In this document: piece by piece, positions 40,728 through 51,124 of the stretch | Position numbering within the stretch: position 1 is the stretch's first letter | Layout of the letters: each line of letters starts with the position of its first letter | From: Bettongia penicillata ogilbyi | Taxonomy: Eukaryota > Chordata > Mammalia > Diprotodontia > Potoroidae | Length of the DNA: 64,000 nucleotides | Assembly (NCBI GenBank): GCA_023548195.1 | Contig: JAJHZJ010000496.1 | Location: 12,057,070 to 12,121,069, forward strand | Direction of reading: 5' to 3' | Program-made: the position numbers and the translations under genes | Notes under the pieces: generated by a model | Databases searched by the model: none | What the model saw: the letters and a program-made list of their open reading frames with translations, nothing else | What the model was told of the DNA's origin: nothing

Positions 40728-40962
40728 CGTATTGTTCAGTCATGTCATGACTACATCTGGGGTTTTCTTGGCAGAGATATTGGAGTGGTTTGGCATTTCC
40801 TTCTCCAGCTCATTTTACAGATGGGAAAATTAAGGCAAGCTGGGTTAAATGACTTGCCCAGAGTCACACAGTTAGTAAGTGTCTGAGCCATATTTGAATT
40901 GAGGAAGATGAGTCTTTCTGACTCCCAGCCCAGGGATCTATCCACTGGACCACCTAGCTGAT
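40728..40962 (-). repeat. CORE-SINE with RTE-type tail
   Basis: gtattgttcagtcatgtcat, ggggttttcttggcagagat, gcccagagtcacacagttag, ccactggaccacctagctg. Complete. Confidence 0.95.
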
Positions 40963-40989
40963 CGTTGTCAGTATCGGTAATAGTAAAAG

Positions 40990-41110
40990 TGGTAGTGTTA
41001 TTGCAGGTGAGGCAGCTAGCCAAGGTTCCAAGAAATCCACAGCAACTTAGGAGCAGAACTGGGTCCCCTGACCTAGCCCAGTCCTATATCCACTGTGCTC
41101 CCCTATTCTC
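40990..41110 (-). repeat. MIR-type SINE fragment
   Basis: caaggttccaagaaatccac core relic, gaactgggtcccctgaccta, atatccactgtgctcccc. Confidence 0.6.
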
Positions 41111-41559
41111 TCCAGTCTTATCTCCCTCCCAGGCCACAGGCACTCTATTAAGGGACTGATACCCATCAGACATGGTTGGAACATTTGAGAGTTGTTGACT
41201 GGGGTTAAGTCTGAAGCTGCTATCCATTTCTGCAGATAAATATGCAGAAAATTTCTAACAGGAGAATGATCTTGGACTAATAAGCCTTGCCTGACAGCAT
41301 CATTTGGGTTTGTAGGGCTTCATATGTGGGAGATTTGTTAAACAATTGGATGAAAAGAACTAGGGAAGCTCACAGCACACTTGACCAATAACTCTGCATA
41401 TAAAAGCACGAAGTGCTTTCGTCTGATACTGAATAGATACACTTCCAATCATAATACACAGATGCACTCAACCCTCATTATAAGAAGAAGCCTGCCGATG
41501 CTGCTGGCTGTTGGCATTCTGCATTCTACTTCTGTTTCCATTATCATAAAACCCCACTT
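41111..41559. other. no recognised feature
   Basis: Unique-looking DNA with a short tacacttccaatcataatac stretch; nothing more to say. Confidence 0.4.
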
Positions 41560-41960
41560 TTAAGGATTGATAATTCAGCCAAAATAATTTGCTACAGGAG
41601 GGTTTCAAAAGATTTTTTTTTTTACTTATTCATCTGAATAAAATCCCAACATCAGAAATTCTAAACAATAGGGACAGGGCTATTTCTGAAGCCGTTGTTG
41701 TCCCACCCGTGGTACGTTTTCTTTTTTTTTTTTAATGTGAATTTCATTTCTATTCTGTGAATTTCTCCTAGATCCATTAAAATACAACTCATCCTTTGGT
41801 TAATAGGCCCTGGGAGGGGACAGAAGACCCCCAAACAGCTCTCTTTTGTTTCCTTTCCATTCAGAGAACCATAAAGAGGGGAGACGATGCAATTTCTTTG
41901 GTGTAATTTTGCTATTAGTAAAATCTAGTTAGTAACTCAGCTGATCTCAGAAGAGGGAGA
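41560..41960. other. candidate conserved noncoding segment
   Basis: Repeat-free; agccgttgttgtcccaccc near 41690, ggttaataggccctgggag at 41798-41816 and gacgatgcaatttctttgg near 41883. Two T-runs (41612, 41723). Weak evidence. Confidence 0.27.
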
Positions 41961-42334
41961 GCACAGAGTAGAGAGATGCTAGACAATGATACAGCAAACT
42001 AGCCTCCTAGACTCTGATAGGTCGAGCAGGTAGGTGCCAGGGTTACTTGGGAGCAGTGAGCCCTGTGTTTCAGAAATCTTACTTCCTTATTTCTCAGTAC
42101 TAAGGGACTGGTGGACCAGTGATGGACTCTCTATGTGTCTGTTGTCTGAAAGTTGACCCAGCTCAAGGCAAAGACACCCTTCATGAGTTGGTTACAGGGG
42201 GAATGACTCTTTAAGCCTCAGCACCACGGCAATGACTGTCTTCCAAGAGGGACCCCAACCTGTGTCCGAGGGCAGAGTACCACACTGATGATGATAATAC
42301 AGGCCGCTGAGGTATTGAAGAGATCTCTCTGCAA
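41961..42334. other. no recognised feature
   Basis: Unique-looking DNA with ordinary composition. Confidence 0.4.
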
Positions 42335-42540
42335 TAGAAATTCAATAAATCATTCAGCATACAGCAAAACATTCAGAGCAGCATTCTTTGTCACAACAAA
42401 AAACTAGAAATTAAATAGATACCCATCAATACAGGGGAAGGTGCCACAAACTGTGACATATGAATGTAGTGGGATGTTACTATGCTGTAAAAAATAATGA
42501 ATATAAAGAATTTTTTAAAAATGGATATCTATTTATAAAC
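42335..42540 (+). mobile_element. old L1 ORF2 end fragment
   Basis: agcagcattctttgtcacaa, aactagaaattaaatagata, cccatcaatacaggggaagg, gacatatgaatgtagtggga. Confidence 0.75.
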
Positions 42541-43329
42541 CAAGGTATGGTAAAAGAAAAGAACCACATAATCCACAATGATAATAATGTAAATGAAAGC
42601 AACACTAAAATGCAGCTAAATTCAATTTACTGATTGATTGATTGGTAACTGGTAGATAGTAGGGGCTTATTAAGTGCATGTTGAGCTGAAATGAGTTGAA
42701 CTGGTTCCAAAGAACAAATATTGAAATATATATTCCTGCTCTCAGTACAGAGGTGGAGGGCTACAGGAACCTAATGTTGCATACACTGTCAGATGCAGAT
42801 GCTGCCTGTGTTTTGCTTAACTATTTGAGTTGGGGTAGGTGGGGGTTAAGCAGTGATAATCACTGTTTTTCACTCAAAGGCATCAAATGCGTCAGTCACA
42901 TCAAACATCAAATGCTCTGCATTTGTTAAGATCTTTTGAAAGAGACATTGAGTGAAAAGGTTCTGTCCTGCAGCTGTCCAGTTTATTTACATTTTAAATA
43001 TTAGCCTATGGTAGAAATTTATGTGGAACAAATCATCTTAGAAATAAACCAATTATTGGAGGCTCTACCTATTTCTCCTGTCATAAAGGAGAAGTCTGTT
43101 GGTTTGGGACTGAAGATGGGTGAGGAAAAACTGAAACATCAGTAAAACTTCCTTTTAAAAAAAGGAGGAAAAAGGAAATAAACTGAAGTGATATTGTGAA
43201 CTAAGACAGAACCTATGTGGGAAATACTGTGAAAACCCTTAATATTGCTGAGGGTTCAGGGACAGGATAAAAAACTGCCTATTCACTCAATGAGCATTAC
43301 CTCCCTCTAAGTGAGTTCTTGAAAAGGCC
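42541..43329. other. mostly unassigned
   Basis: 42625-42700 may be a decayed L2 terminus (ttgattgattggtaactggt, ggggcttattaagtgcatg). The remainder looks unique; a 77-codon frame at 42696-42929 is not protein-like. Confidence 0.4.
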
Positions 43330-43540
43330 AGCTTAAGAAAGCCAAGGTCTCCCATTGCATCCTGGGTCATGTCCAGTCATCCTGATGAATATCTGGATAC
43401 AGGATTCAGATGACTCTGGAGGAGAAGTGAGGCTGGTGACCTTGCACAGCACTCAAAACAAAGTCAAGTGCAAGTCATGTCATCATTTCTCTGATGTCAT
43501 GGTCTTCTTTGAAAATAAAGGACAGATGCAATAACAATAA
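43330..43540 (+). repeat. SINE-B, headless sense copy
   Basis: cattgcatcctgggtcatgt, ccagtcatcctgatgaatat, tctggaggagaagtgaggct, aaagtcaagtgcaagtcatg, ggtcttctttgaaaataaag, aggacagatgcaataacaat. Sense orientation of the family at 11229-11535; lacks the tRNA-like head. Confidence 0.9.
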
Positions 43541-43637
43541 CACAATATTTTATTCATGAAGATCATAGTTAATCACTATGAACTATAAAATATTATTTTT
43601 TACTTATCTTCCTCACTGAGAGCTGTTTTATTTTCAG

Positions 43638-43830
43638 TGTGATACAGTAAAAAGGGCACAATCCTCGGACACAGAGCTTCTAAATTCAAATTTGGGCTGT
43701 TACTTTCAACTTGTGGGACTCTGAATATGTTGCTCATCTCTCTGGACCTCAGTGTCCTCACCTCCAGAGTGAAGGGGTTGAAACTCTAGCTTCTCTTCTA
43801 CCTCTAGATCTGAGATCCATTGACCTTTGA
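43638..43830 (+). repeat. MIR3-type SINE
   Basis: aaaaagggcacaatcctcgg, ctctctggacctcagtgtcc, gtgaaggggttgaaactcta, agatctgagatccattgacc. Confidence 0.82.
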
Positions 43831-43834
43831 ATGA

Positions 43835-43990
43835 ATCAACAAAGTTCATTATGTGCCAGGCACTGTATTGAAGGCTGGGGGATAGACAAATAAGCAAGTA
43901 AGACAGGCTCTGTCCTCAGAAGTGGGGGTGCCCATCATTCTAATATGGGAAGACAATAAATGGAGAGGAAGTAGAAGTGAAAAACAGGAT
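43835..43990 (-). mobile_element. LINE-2 3' region
   Basis: attatgtgccaggcactgta, aggctctgtcctcagaagtg, ttctaatatgggaagacaat. Confidence 0.8.
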
Positions 43991-44661
43991 GCAGGGTGGA
44001 AGGGGGGGCTTTGCCCACTTTGGGTCATTTACCAAAATTAATAAATCAGTTTCATTTTCTCTCACCTCACTCTCGAGCTCCTAGCCGGTATCAAGCTTTA
44101 CTAATCATCTACTTTAGCTTGTATGCCAATGCTCTTCTCTTCTGTGACTTTCTAATCATGAATAATTTAACAAAGAGATCAAAGCAGCTCTTATTCATCA
44201 CAGTTCATCTAGACTAAGCCAGTAAAGTACTGATTAAATCAGGAATTATGAGCAAACTTGAAAAACTTTGAAGTAGGTCTCCACTCCCCTCTCAGGCAGA
44301 AAGGGAGGGGAAGAGAGTGGAGAAGCATTTTACTATCTACAGGAATTCTCAGTCATGGGTTAGTTCATTGGACGTCATTGGACATGCCTTTCACTCTGGG
44401 TTCAGTTGTCCTATCGGGTCTCAGTGGATCAGGGCAGCAGTGGCCCCCGGGGAGCCCAGTTATGGTTAACATTGGCCGTGGCCAGCCGCTCCTCTGTCTA
44501 ATACCCATCTCTTCTCACTCTGAGCAGCCTAACTCCAAAGAAATCTCCAAATTTGGGGCTTTGCTCTTGTCAGCCTTCTCCCCCAAGGCCTCTGCAGCAG
44601 TGACCGGAGAGATCTGTCCCCTATACCTCCTCTCTAGAATCTCCATTGTGTCTTTCTTCAT
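43991..44661. other. unassigned, unique-looking
   Basis: Includes a CpG-bearing block gaccggagagatctgtcccc near 44603 and gtggccagccgctcctctg near 44478. The 281-codon plus-strand frame 44258-45103 starts here but runs into antisense L1 and a MIR3, so it is chance. Confidence 0.4.
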
Positions 44662-44965
44662 GTTCATCCAAATGCCATATACTTTCTTTCTCCAGGTCCT
44701 CTCTGCAACCTCTCATGATAGGTCTTCCTCAAGGCAGGAAGAAAAGCATTCCCCTTCATCATTTTTCAGCATAACAGTATTCCATTGTGTTCATCTATGC
44801 CATACTTTGTTCAGCCATTCCCAAATTGATGGGCACCCTCTGCATCTCAGTTTCAAGTTCTTTGCCACCACAAAAAGACCTACTATAAATATTTTGGCAC
44901 ATGTAGGTCTTTTTCCTCTTTTTTGCTCTTTTTTGGAGATAGTGCTAAATCACAGTTTGATGAAC
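44662..44965 (-). mobile_element. L1 ORF2 C-terminal fragment
   Basis: acagtattccattgtgttca, cccaaattgatgggcaccct, tttgccaccacaaaaagacc, tataaatattttggcacatg: reverse L1 ORF2 end. Confidence 0.85.
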
Positions 44966-45135
44966 ATTGTAAAAAGCATTGACTCTGGAGTCAAAGACCT
45001 GGGTTCAGATCCTACCTTTAATACTTACAACCTGTGTGACCTTGAGTTAAGTCCTTTGGCCTCTCCAAGTCTCAGTTTTCATATCTGTAAAATAAGGAAG
45101 TAAAACAAGATGGATTCTAGAACCATGTTCCTATT
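44966..45135 (+). repeat. MIR3-type SINE
   Basis: gactctggagtcaaagacct, tacaacctgtgtgaccttga, gtctcagttttcatatctgt. Confidence 0.82.
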
Positions 45136-45431
45136 ATTTTAATGTAAATGGTCAGTAGTAGCCTAAAAGATTTACTAAACCTCTTAGCTTCTTCCACAGA
45201 GAAGCATAAAACATGATATGGTTAGGTGGTCATGGTTAGGTTATCCATATGCTCCCATATGCTCAATTTGCATAATGTACTCCCATGCTTCTTGAGTTTG
45301 TACCAAGGAAAACCAATTGTAGTGGTATGACAGCCCCTGAAGGGTGAGGACCTAGTTCTTGGTGGGAAAGACAACTTATCTGCTTCCCAGCAGGGTTGAC
45401 AGGGAAGTCAGTCTAGAGTGCCATCTAGGTC

Positions 45432-45610
45432 TGTCAATAGGCATTAATTTAGTGCCTACTGTGTTCCAAGCACTGGGTCAAGCTCCTGGAATTCAAAGAC
45501 CCTAATCTTAATTAACTCAGAATCTGATGGAGGAGTCAATATGCAAATGAGATATAGGCAGGATCAATTAGAGATAAGCATGAGAGGGAAGGCACCTCAA
45601 TGGTGTTTGC
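45432..45610 (-). mobile_element. LINE-2 3' region
   Basis: tttagtgcctactgtgttcc, aagcactgggtcaagctcct, gatggaggagtcaatatgca, ggcaggatcaattagagata. Confidence 0.75.
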
Positions 45611-45711
45611 TACACCTTAACATCTCCAACAGTTTACCTGAGCAAGAGACTCTTCTCAAGGACACACACAGCAATAAAAAGAACTGACGTTTTATACTGC
45701 ATTCCAAGGTT

Positions 45712-45953
45712 CGTTGCTGTTCTGTCATTTTTCAGTTGTGTCTAACTCTTCATGGCCCATTTGGGGTTTTCTTGGCAAAAGTACAGAAGTGGTTGTCATT
45801 TCCTTCTCCAGCTTATTTTACAGATGAGGAAACTGAGGCAAACGAGGTTAAGTGACTTGCCCAGGGTCACATAACTAGGAAGTATTCGAGGTCAGGTTTG
45901 AATTCAAGTCTTCTTGACACCAGGACCTGTGTTCTATCCACCAAACTGCTCCA
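45712..45953 (-). repeat. CORE-SINE with RTE-type tail
   Basis: ttgctgttctgtcatttttc, gtgtctaactcttcatggcc, gaggaaactgaggcaaacga, gttctatccaccaaactgct. Complete and low divergence. Confidence 0.95.
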
Positions 45954-46304
45954 AAGACCTGGGCTACCATGGTCTTTTATGGACTGGGGACAAGTAGCCT
46001 CCCAAGTGGAGAAAGACAAGCACTCTCGGGGGTTGCTGCCATTCTCCTTTTGAATGAGGTTACACGCTTTGCACAACTCAGCCCTAAGACTCCTTGCTCA
46101 TCATCTGCTTTAGCATCTTCCATTTCCTTTTACCTGCGAAAGAAATTGTCCTGTGTTTGGAAATTCACAAACCAAGAAATAAATTAACTTCTGAAAAAGT
46201 AAAAAGCTTATCTCAATCCAAGCAAAACTTTCACTTTTAGAAGCCCTGGAGCTTTGGTAAAATAAATTCTAAACAGCCATACCTGGATGGGAGCTTGCCT
46301 AGAG
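45954..46304. other. no recognised feature
   Basis: Unique-looking DNA; a 72-codon frame at 45969-46187 is unremarkable. Confidence 0.4.
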
Positions 46305-46475
46305 GAAACATCTCTAGAAGCAAAAGACATTGATTGGAATCCTGGCTCTGCCACTATCTTAGCTATGTGACCTTGGATAAGCTACTGCTTCTCTCTGTGT
46401 CTCTTTTCTCCTGCGTGAAATGAGGGAGAAGAATCCTAGTGATCTCTAAGATTCCTCACCAGTCTTACTTTCTGG
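46305..46475 (+). repeat. MIR3-type SINE
   Basis: ggaatcctggctctgccact, ctatgtgaccttggataagc, gtgatctctaagattcctca. Confidence 0.82.
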
Positions 46476-46679
46476 AATCCTGTTGATAGCAAAAGCTTAG
46501 AAAATGAGGCCAGTTCAATAGTTTCAAAAATCAAAAGTAGATTTTGCCCAACTGGAGTTACTTTTTTTCTATTTCTGAAAAGGAACCTTGGGACATTATA
46601 GAGGTAGCTAAATCCACAAAACATAATAATTGTGGAGTGAGAAAACTTTGATGGAAATGCTGATACTTTCTTCTGCTCC

Positions 46680-46737
46680 CAAACCTCTTATATTTTATAT
46701 GGGAAACAACAGGTAAATAAAGAAGTATACAAATACA

Positions 46738-46782
<45 letters not shown>

Positions 46783-46995
46783 AGAGCAAATATCACCTAA
46801 TCTCAGGGAAAAGGCAATGACAGCTAGAGGAATCAGAAAAGGCATCATGTAGAAAGTGCGTGCCTGAATTAAATTTTTAAGGCAATTAAAGATTCTTAAA
46901 AATGGAGAGGTTGGGGGAGTGCATTCTAGATATAAGAGACTATACATGCAAAGACATAGAGAAAGAAGATAGAAGGTTATGTATGAAGAACAATT
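46680..46995 (-). mobile_element. LINE-2 fragment with (CA)n
   Basis: ggaatcagaaaaggcatcat, gcattctagatataagagac, acatgcaaagacatagagaa follow reversed L2. A (CA)n array of about 45 bases lies at 46736-46780 and opens a spurious 129-codon frame. Confidence 0.7.
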
Positions 46996-46999
46996 TTAA

Positions 47000-47345
47000 A
47001 AAGTCAATGTTACCTACAATTCCATCACAAGGAAATTTCAAGTTATCAATAATCATATAAAAATATTCTAAATCACTAATTATTTGAGAAATATAAATTA
47101 AAACAGCACTCAGGTTTCACCCTAAATCCATTAGACTGGCAAATATGACCCCAAATAAAGGAAAATGACAAATGCTGGAAGTGCTGTGGGAAAACAGATA
47201 CATTATTACCCTATTAGTAGAGCCATGTACTGGTCCAGTCATTCGGGAAAGCAATTTGGAACTGTCAGCTGTAAATACATTTTGATCCAGCAATATCACT
47301 AGTAGGTCTATACCCAGGGGTGATTAATAGCAAAAGACAACTTTT
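47000..47345 (+). mobile_element. old L1 ORF2 C-terminal fragment
   Basis: aaatattctaaatcactaat, caggtttcaccctaaatcca, gaagtgctgtgggaaaacag, gtactggtccagtcattcgg, gatccagcaatatcactagt. Frame broken. Confidence 0.82.
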
Positions 47346-47439
47346 ACTTTTCAAAACATAACAGCAATCTGATCCATCCATTGGAGGATGCAAATGCCAT
47401 TTTCAAGATTATTCTACTGTTTGCCATGAAATCAAGTGC

Positions 47440-47605
47440 TTAGGTATAGTAATAAGATCATTTTAAAGGTCGGCTGATTTGATACTGGTCAATCACATCA
47501 CCTATCTATGCCTAGTTTCCTCATCTGTAAAATGAAGGGGTTGGATTAATCTTCAAAGTCCCTTCCAATTCTAATTCTAAGATCCTCTGACTGTATGAAA
47601 ATTGT
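47440..47605 (+). repeat. MIR3 3' half
   Basis: gcctagtttcctcatctgta, aggggttggattaatcttca, aagtcccttccaattctaat: signature MIR3 terminus; head decayed. Confidence 0.85.
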
Positions 47606-47734
47606 ACTTCTACATGCATTGGAAAATAATGGAAAATTACACAAGTATGAAATTTCTGCCTGACCAAGCCTAGGCTGATAGAAATTCTCATCTGAACATG
47701 AAAAAAATATATTAATAGACTTCCTTGATATAGA

Positions 47735-47860
47735 AAGCAGTCAACAAGTATCTATGAAACACCTATCATGAGTCAGGCACTGGAAATAGAAATACAAAAG
47801 CAAGATAGTACTTGCTCTCAAGGAGGTTACATTCAATCAATATTTGTAATTCCTGTTTAA
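47735..47860 (-). mobile_element. LINE-2 3' end
   Basis: cagtcaacaagtatctatga, catgagtcaggcactggaaa, cttgctctcaaggaggttac. Confidence 0.85.
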
Positions 47861-47889
47861 AAAAAGAGGAAGAAACATTGAAGGAACCA

Positions 47890-48117
47890 TGAAAAGATAG
47901 GCATGCTAATTTACTGCCATTGCAGCTGTGAATTTGTCTCAAGTTTAGAAAACAGTTGGGAATGATGGCAAAAAAGGGACTAAATGGTTCATATCTTTTG
48001 ACTCAAAGATTCCAGTACAGGGATATTTCTCAAGGAGATTACCAGGAAAACACATGTCCATAAAAAAATTTTTAGCAGCATGACTTGTGATCTCAGAAAT
48101 CTGGAAACAAATTTGAT
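47890..48117 (+). mobile_element. old L1 ORF2 C-terminal fragment
   Basis: cattgcagctgtgaatttgt, gtctcaagtttagaaaacag, tcttttgactcaaagattcc, aaaatttttagcagcatgac, aatctggaaacaaatttgat. It ends just before the SINE/RTE pair. Confidence 0.7.
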
Positions 48118-48128
48118 ACTCAAAGACT

Positions 48129-48361
48129 TTGTTTTTCAGTCACATCTGATTCTTTGTGACCTTATTTGGAGTTTTCTTGGCAAAGATATTGAAGTGTTTT
48201 GCCATTTTCCTCTCCAGCTCATTTTACAGATGAGGAAACTGGTTTAAGTGACTTGCCCAGGGTCACACAGCTAGTAAGTGTCTGAGGTCAGATTTGAACT
48301 CAGGAAAATGAATCCTCCTAACTTCAGGCTTGATACTATCCACTGCACCACCCAGCTACCC
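48129..48361 (-). repeat. CORE-SINE with RTE-type tail, complete
   Basis: tgtttttcagtcacatctga, ttctttgtgaccttatttgg, gacttgcccagggtcacaca, ctgcaccacccagctacccc. Flanked by ctcaaagact (48119-48128) and caaaagact (48362-48370). Immediately followed by the RTE in the same orientation. Confidence 0.95.
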
Positions 48362-48372
48362 CAAAAGACTCA
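48362..48372. repeat. RTE target-site duplication, left copy
   Basis: caaaagactca, identical to 49968-49978 at the other end of the RTE. Confidence 0.8.
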
Positions 48373-49967
48373 GATTTTGTTGTTCCTCAGTCTAGTTCAG
48401 TCATATCCAACTCTTCATTACCCCATGGGCCATAGCATATCAGGCCTGTCCATCCTCCACTATCTCTTGAAGTCTGTCCAAGCTCATGTTTATTGTTTCC
48501 ATGATGTTATCTATCCATCTCATCCTCTGCCATCCCTTTCCTTTTACCTTTAATCTTTCCCAACATCAGGGTCTTTTCCAATGAGTCCTGTCTTGTCATT
48601 ACATGACCAAAGTGTTTCAGTATTTGACTTTCAAGTGAATGACCTGAATGAATTTCTTTAAGTATTGGCTGATTTAATCTCCTTGCTATCCAAAGGACTC
48701 TCAAAAATCTCTAGCAGCACAATTAGAAAGCATCGATTCTGCCGTGCTCAGCTTTTTATGTAGTCCAGTACTCACAGTCATACATTACAACTGGAGAAAC
48801 CATAACTTTGACTATATTGACCTTTGTCAGCAACATGATGTCTCTGCTTTTAGTACAGTGAGAAGACTGGTCATGACTTTCCTTTCAAGGAGCAGGAATC
48901 TTTCAATTTCATGGCTGCAGTCACCTCCTGCAGTGATCTTTGAGGCCAAGAATATAAAATCTGACCCTGCATTCATTTCTTCTCCCTCTATTTGCCAGGA
49001 AATGATGGGACCAGTTGCCAAGATCTTTGTTTTTTATTTAACTTTAAACTAGCTTTTATAGTCTCCTCTTTCACTCTCATTAAGAGACTTCTTAATTCTT
49101 CTTCATTTTCTGCCCATCAGAGTGGTATTATCTGCATATCTGAGATTGTTGATATTTTTTCCTGGCAACCTTAATTCTAGTTTTTAATTCATCCAACCTG
49201 ACATTTCACATACTCTGCATATAAGTAAAATAAACAAGATGACAATATGCAGCCTTGTCATACTCCTTTTCCAATCTTAAACCAGTTGTTCCATTTTCAG
49301 TTCTAACTGTTGTTTCTTCACCCACATACACGTTCCTCAGGAGACAAGTAAAATGGTCTAATCATCCCATCACTTTGAGGAATTGCCAGATTTTGTTGTA
49401 ACCCACACAATCAAAGGCTTCAGTGTGGTCAATGAAACAGAATTATATGATTTCCTGGAGCTCCTCTTACTTTCTCCATAATCTAGTGAATCTTGACAAT
49501 TTGGTCTCTAGTTCTTCTGCCTCTTTGAAAACCAGCCTGCACTTCTGGTAATTCTCATTTCACATATTGCTGAAGCCTAGCTTGCAGAATCTTAAGCATA
49601 ACTCTGTTGGTGTGTGAAATGAGTGCAATTGGTAATTTGAATATTCTTTGGCATTGCCCTTCTTTAAGTTTGGTTGGAATGTAAACCCATCTTTTCCAAT
49701 TCAGTGACCACTGTTGAGTTTTCCAAATTTGCTGGCATATTGAGTCCAGTACTTTAACACCATCATCTTTTAGGATTTAAAATAGCTCAACTAAAATTCC
49801 ATCACCTCCACTAGCCTTATTATTAGCAATGCTTCCTATGGCCCATTTGATTGCATTCTCCAGGACGTCTGCCTCTAGATCATTAACCACATCATCATGG
49901 TTATTGGTAATGTTAAAATTTCCTTGTATAGTTCTTTTGTGTATTCTTGTCACCTCTTCTTAATCCT
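48373..49967 (-). mobile_element. BovB-like RTE LINE, 5'-truncated
   Basis: RTE elements encode one endonuclease/reverse-transcriptase protein and here also appear to drive SINE movement. On the minus strand, pieces of the polymerase and C-terminal region are clear although frameshifted: 49021-48827 encodes a block with SDFIFLASKITAGGDCSHEI, and 48704-48507 a block with DSLEKTLMLGKIKG, both strongly BovB-like. The RT active-site motif YADD reads YADN (complement of 49127-49138), so the second Asp is lost. The endonuclease end is absent. Exact 11-base duplications flank it. The 3' end (48373-48430: tgttgttcctcagtctagtt, cagtcatatccaactcttca) resembles the SINE tails. Confidence 0.93.
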
Positions 49968-49978
49968 CAAAAGACTCA
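49968..49978. repeat. RTE target-site duplication, right copy
   Basis: caaaagactca, matching 48362-48372 exactly. Confidence 0.8.
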
Positions 49979-50024
49979 AAGGCTAGGGAATGCTAAAAGA
50001 CTGAATGATGTGGACCTGGAATAG

Positions 50025-50232
50025 ACAGTGCATTCTACTGAGGAGGTATGATATTAATATAGATAAGTAAGTACAAGATAATCTAAAAAGGGAAAGAGTG
50101 CTAAGTACTAAGGGAATCAGAAAAGGCTTCCTTGGGAGGTGGCATCTGAGTTGAGCATTAGAGGAAGTTAAGCATCTTAAGCAGGCAGAGGTAAAGCAGA
50201 AGGGCATCCTAGGCATAACATTATTAAGTAAT
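50025..50232 (-). mobile_element. LINE-2, distal part, left of HAL1
   Basis: gtgctaagtactaagggaat, cagaaaaggcttccttggga, gcaggcagaggtaaagcaga, gggcatcctaggcataacat follow reversed L2. The copy resumes at 53881 beyond the HAL1; about 200 bases of consensus between them are missing. Confidence 0.75.
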
Positions 50233-50244
50233 GAAGGGACATGG
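50233..50244. repeat. HAL1 target-site duplication, left
   Basis: gaagggacatgg, one mismatch from gaagtgacatgg at 53869-53880. Confidence 0.8.
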
Positions 50245-50263
50245 GGGGAGGGAGAGGGCGGAG

Positions 50264-50273
50264 CCAAGATGGC
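50264..50273 (-). promoter_or_regulatory. YY1-type site at the start of the L1/HAL1 5'UTR
   Basis: ccaagatggc lies about 20 bases inside the element. An equivalent CAAGATGGC near the start of human L1 binds YY1 and sets the transcription start; the same role here is inferred. Confidence 0.6.
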
Positions 50274-51111
50274 AGAGGAACAGTATGTACTTTCTAGAGC
50301 CCTGCCCCCAAGCCCAGCCACATACCTGGAAAAAACGGCTTTAAATAAATTTTAGAACTGCAGAACCCACAGAATGGCAGAGTGAATCAAATCTCCAACC
50401 CAAGACAGCCAGGAAGACCACCAGGAAGTGTCTGTCCCACTATGCAGGGGGCAGGGCACAGTACAGCGTGGGCTGCACTGGCACAGACAGGACCTGAGCA
50501 GGCCTTGGGGAGACTGGATCCCTCACATCTGTGACAGGTTCTAGACTTCAGGACTCCAAAACACCAAGGATAAATTGGAAGGTCAGTGGAAAAAATCTGT
50601 GGGACCCACGTGGGAAACTGAAATGGTCTGGCCCATTGGCCCCAGGGCATTGGAGAGGGGAAGGGGCAGAGGAACCTGCAGTAGCCACACTAGCAGCAGG
50701 GGCAGATGCAGCCACTGTTTCTGGAGCTCTAGACCCACATATTGTGGGGAGATTGAGCAGCTAACGGTGCACCCTCCCACCCCCACTGCAAGCAGAGAAG
50801 TACCTTGACAAAGAGCTCAAAAGTCAAGTAAATGACTGGGGAAATGAGCAAAAAACAGAAAAAGAATCAGATTATAGAATCTTACTTTAGTGACAAGCAA
50901 GACCAAAACATGCAAACATCCAAAGCCTCCAAGAAAAGATATGAATTGGTCTCAGGCCAAGGAAGAGCTCAAAAAGGATTTTGAAAATCAAGTAGCAGAA
51001 GTAGAGCAAAATATGCAAAGAGAAATGAGAGTGATGCAAGAAAATTATGAAAAAAGAGTCAACTGCTTGCTAAAGGAGACCCAAAAGAATACTGAAGAAA
51101 ATAACACTATA

Positions 51112-51124
51112 AAAAAATAGACTA
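51112..51124. repeat. nested L1 target-site duplication, left
   Basis: aaaaaatagacta; identical to 52110-52122. The site (at/aaaaaa) fits the L1 endonuclease preference for TT/AAAA-like targets. Confidence 0.85.

Noticed and set aside
44258..45103. 281-codon plus-strand ORF, the longest in the window
   Set aside because: It passes through an antisense L1 fragment and a MIR3 SINE; no domain, so a chance open frame.
46558..46947. 129-codon ORF with a Cys-Val run
   Set aside because: Translated (CA)n array inside an L2 fragment.
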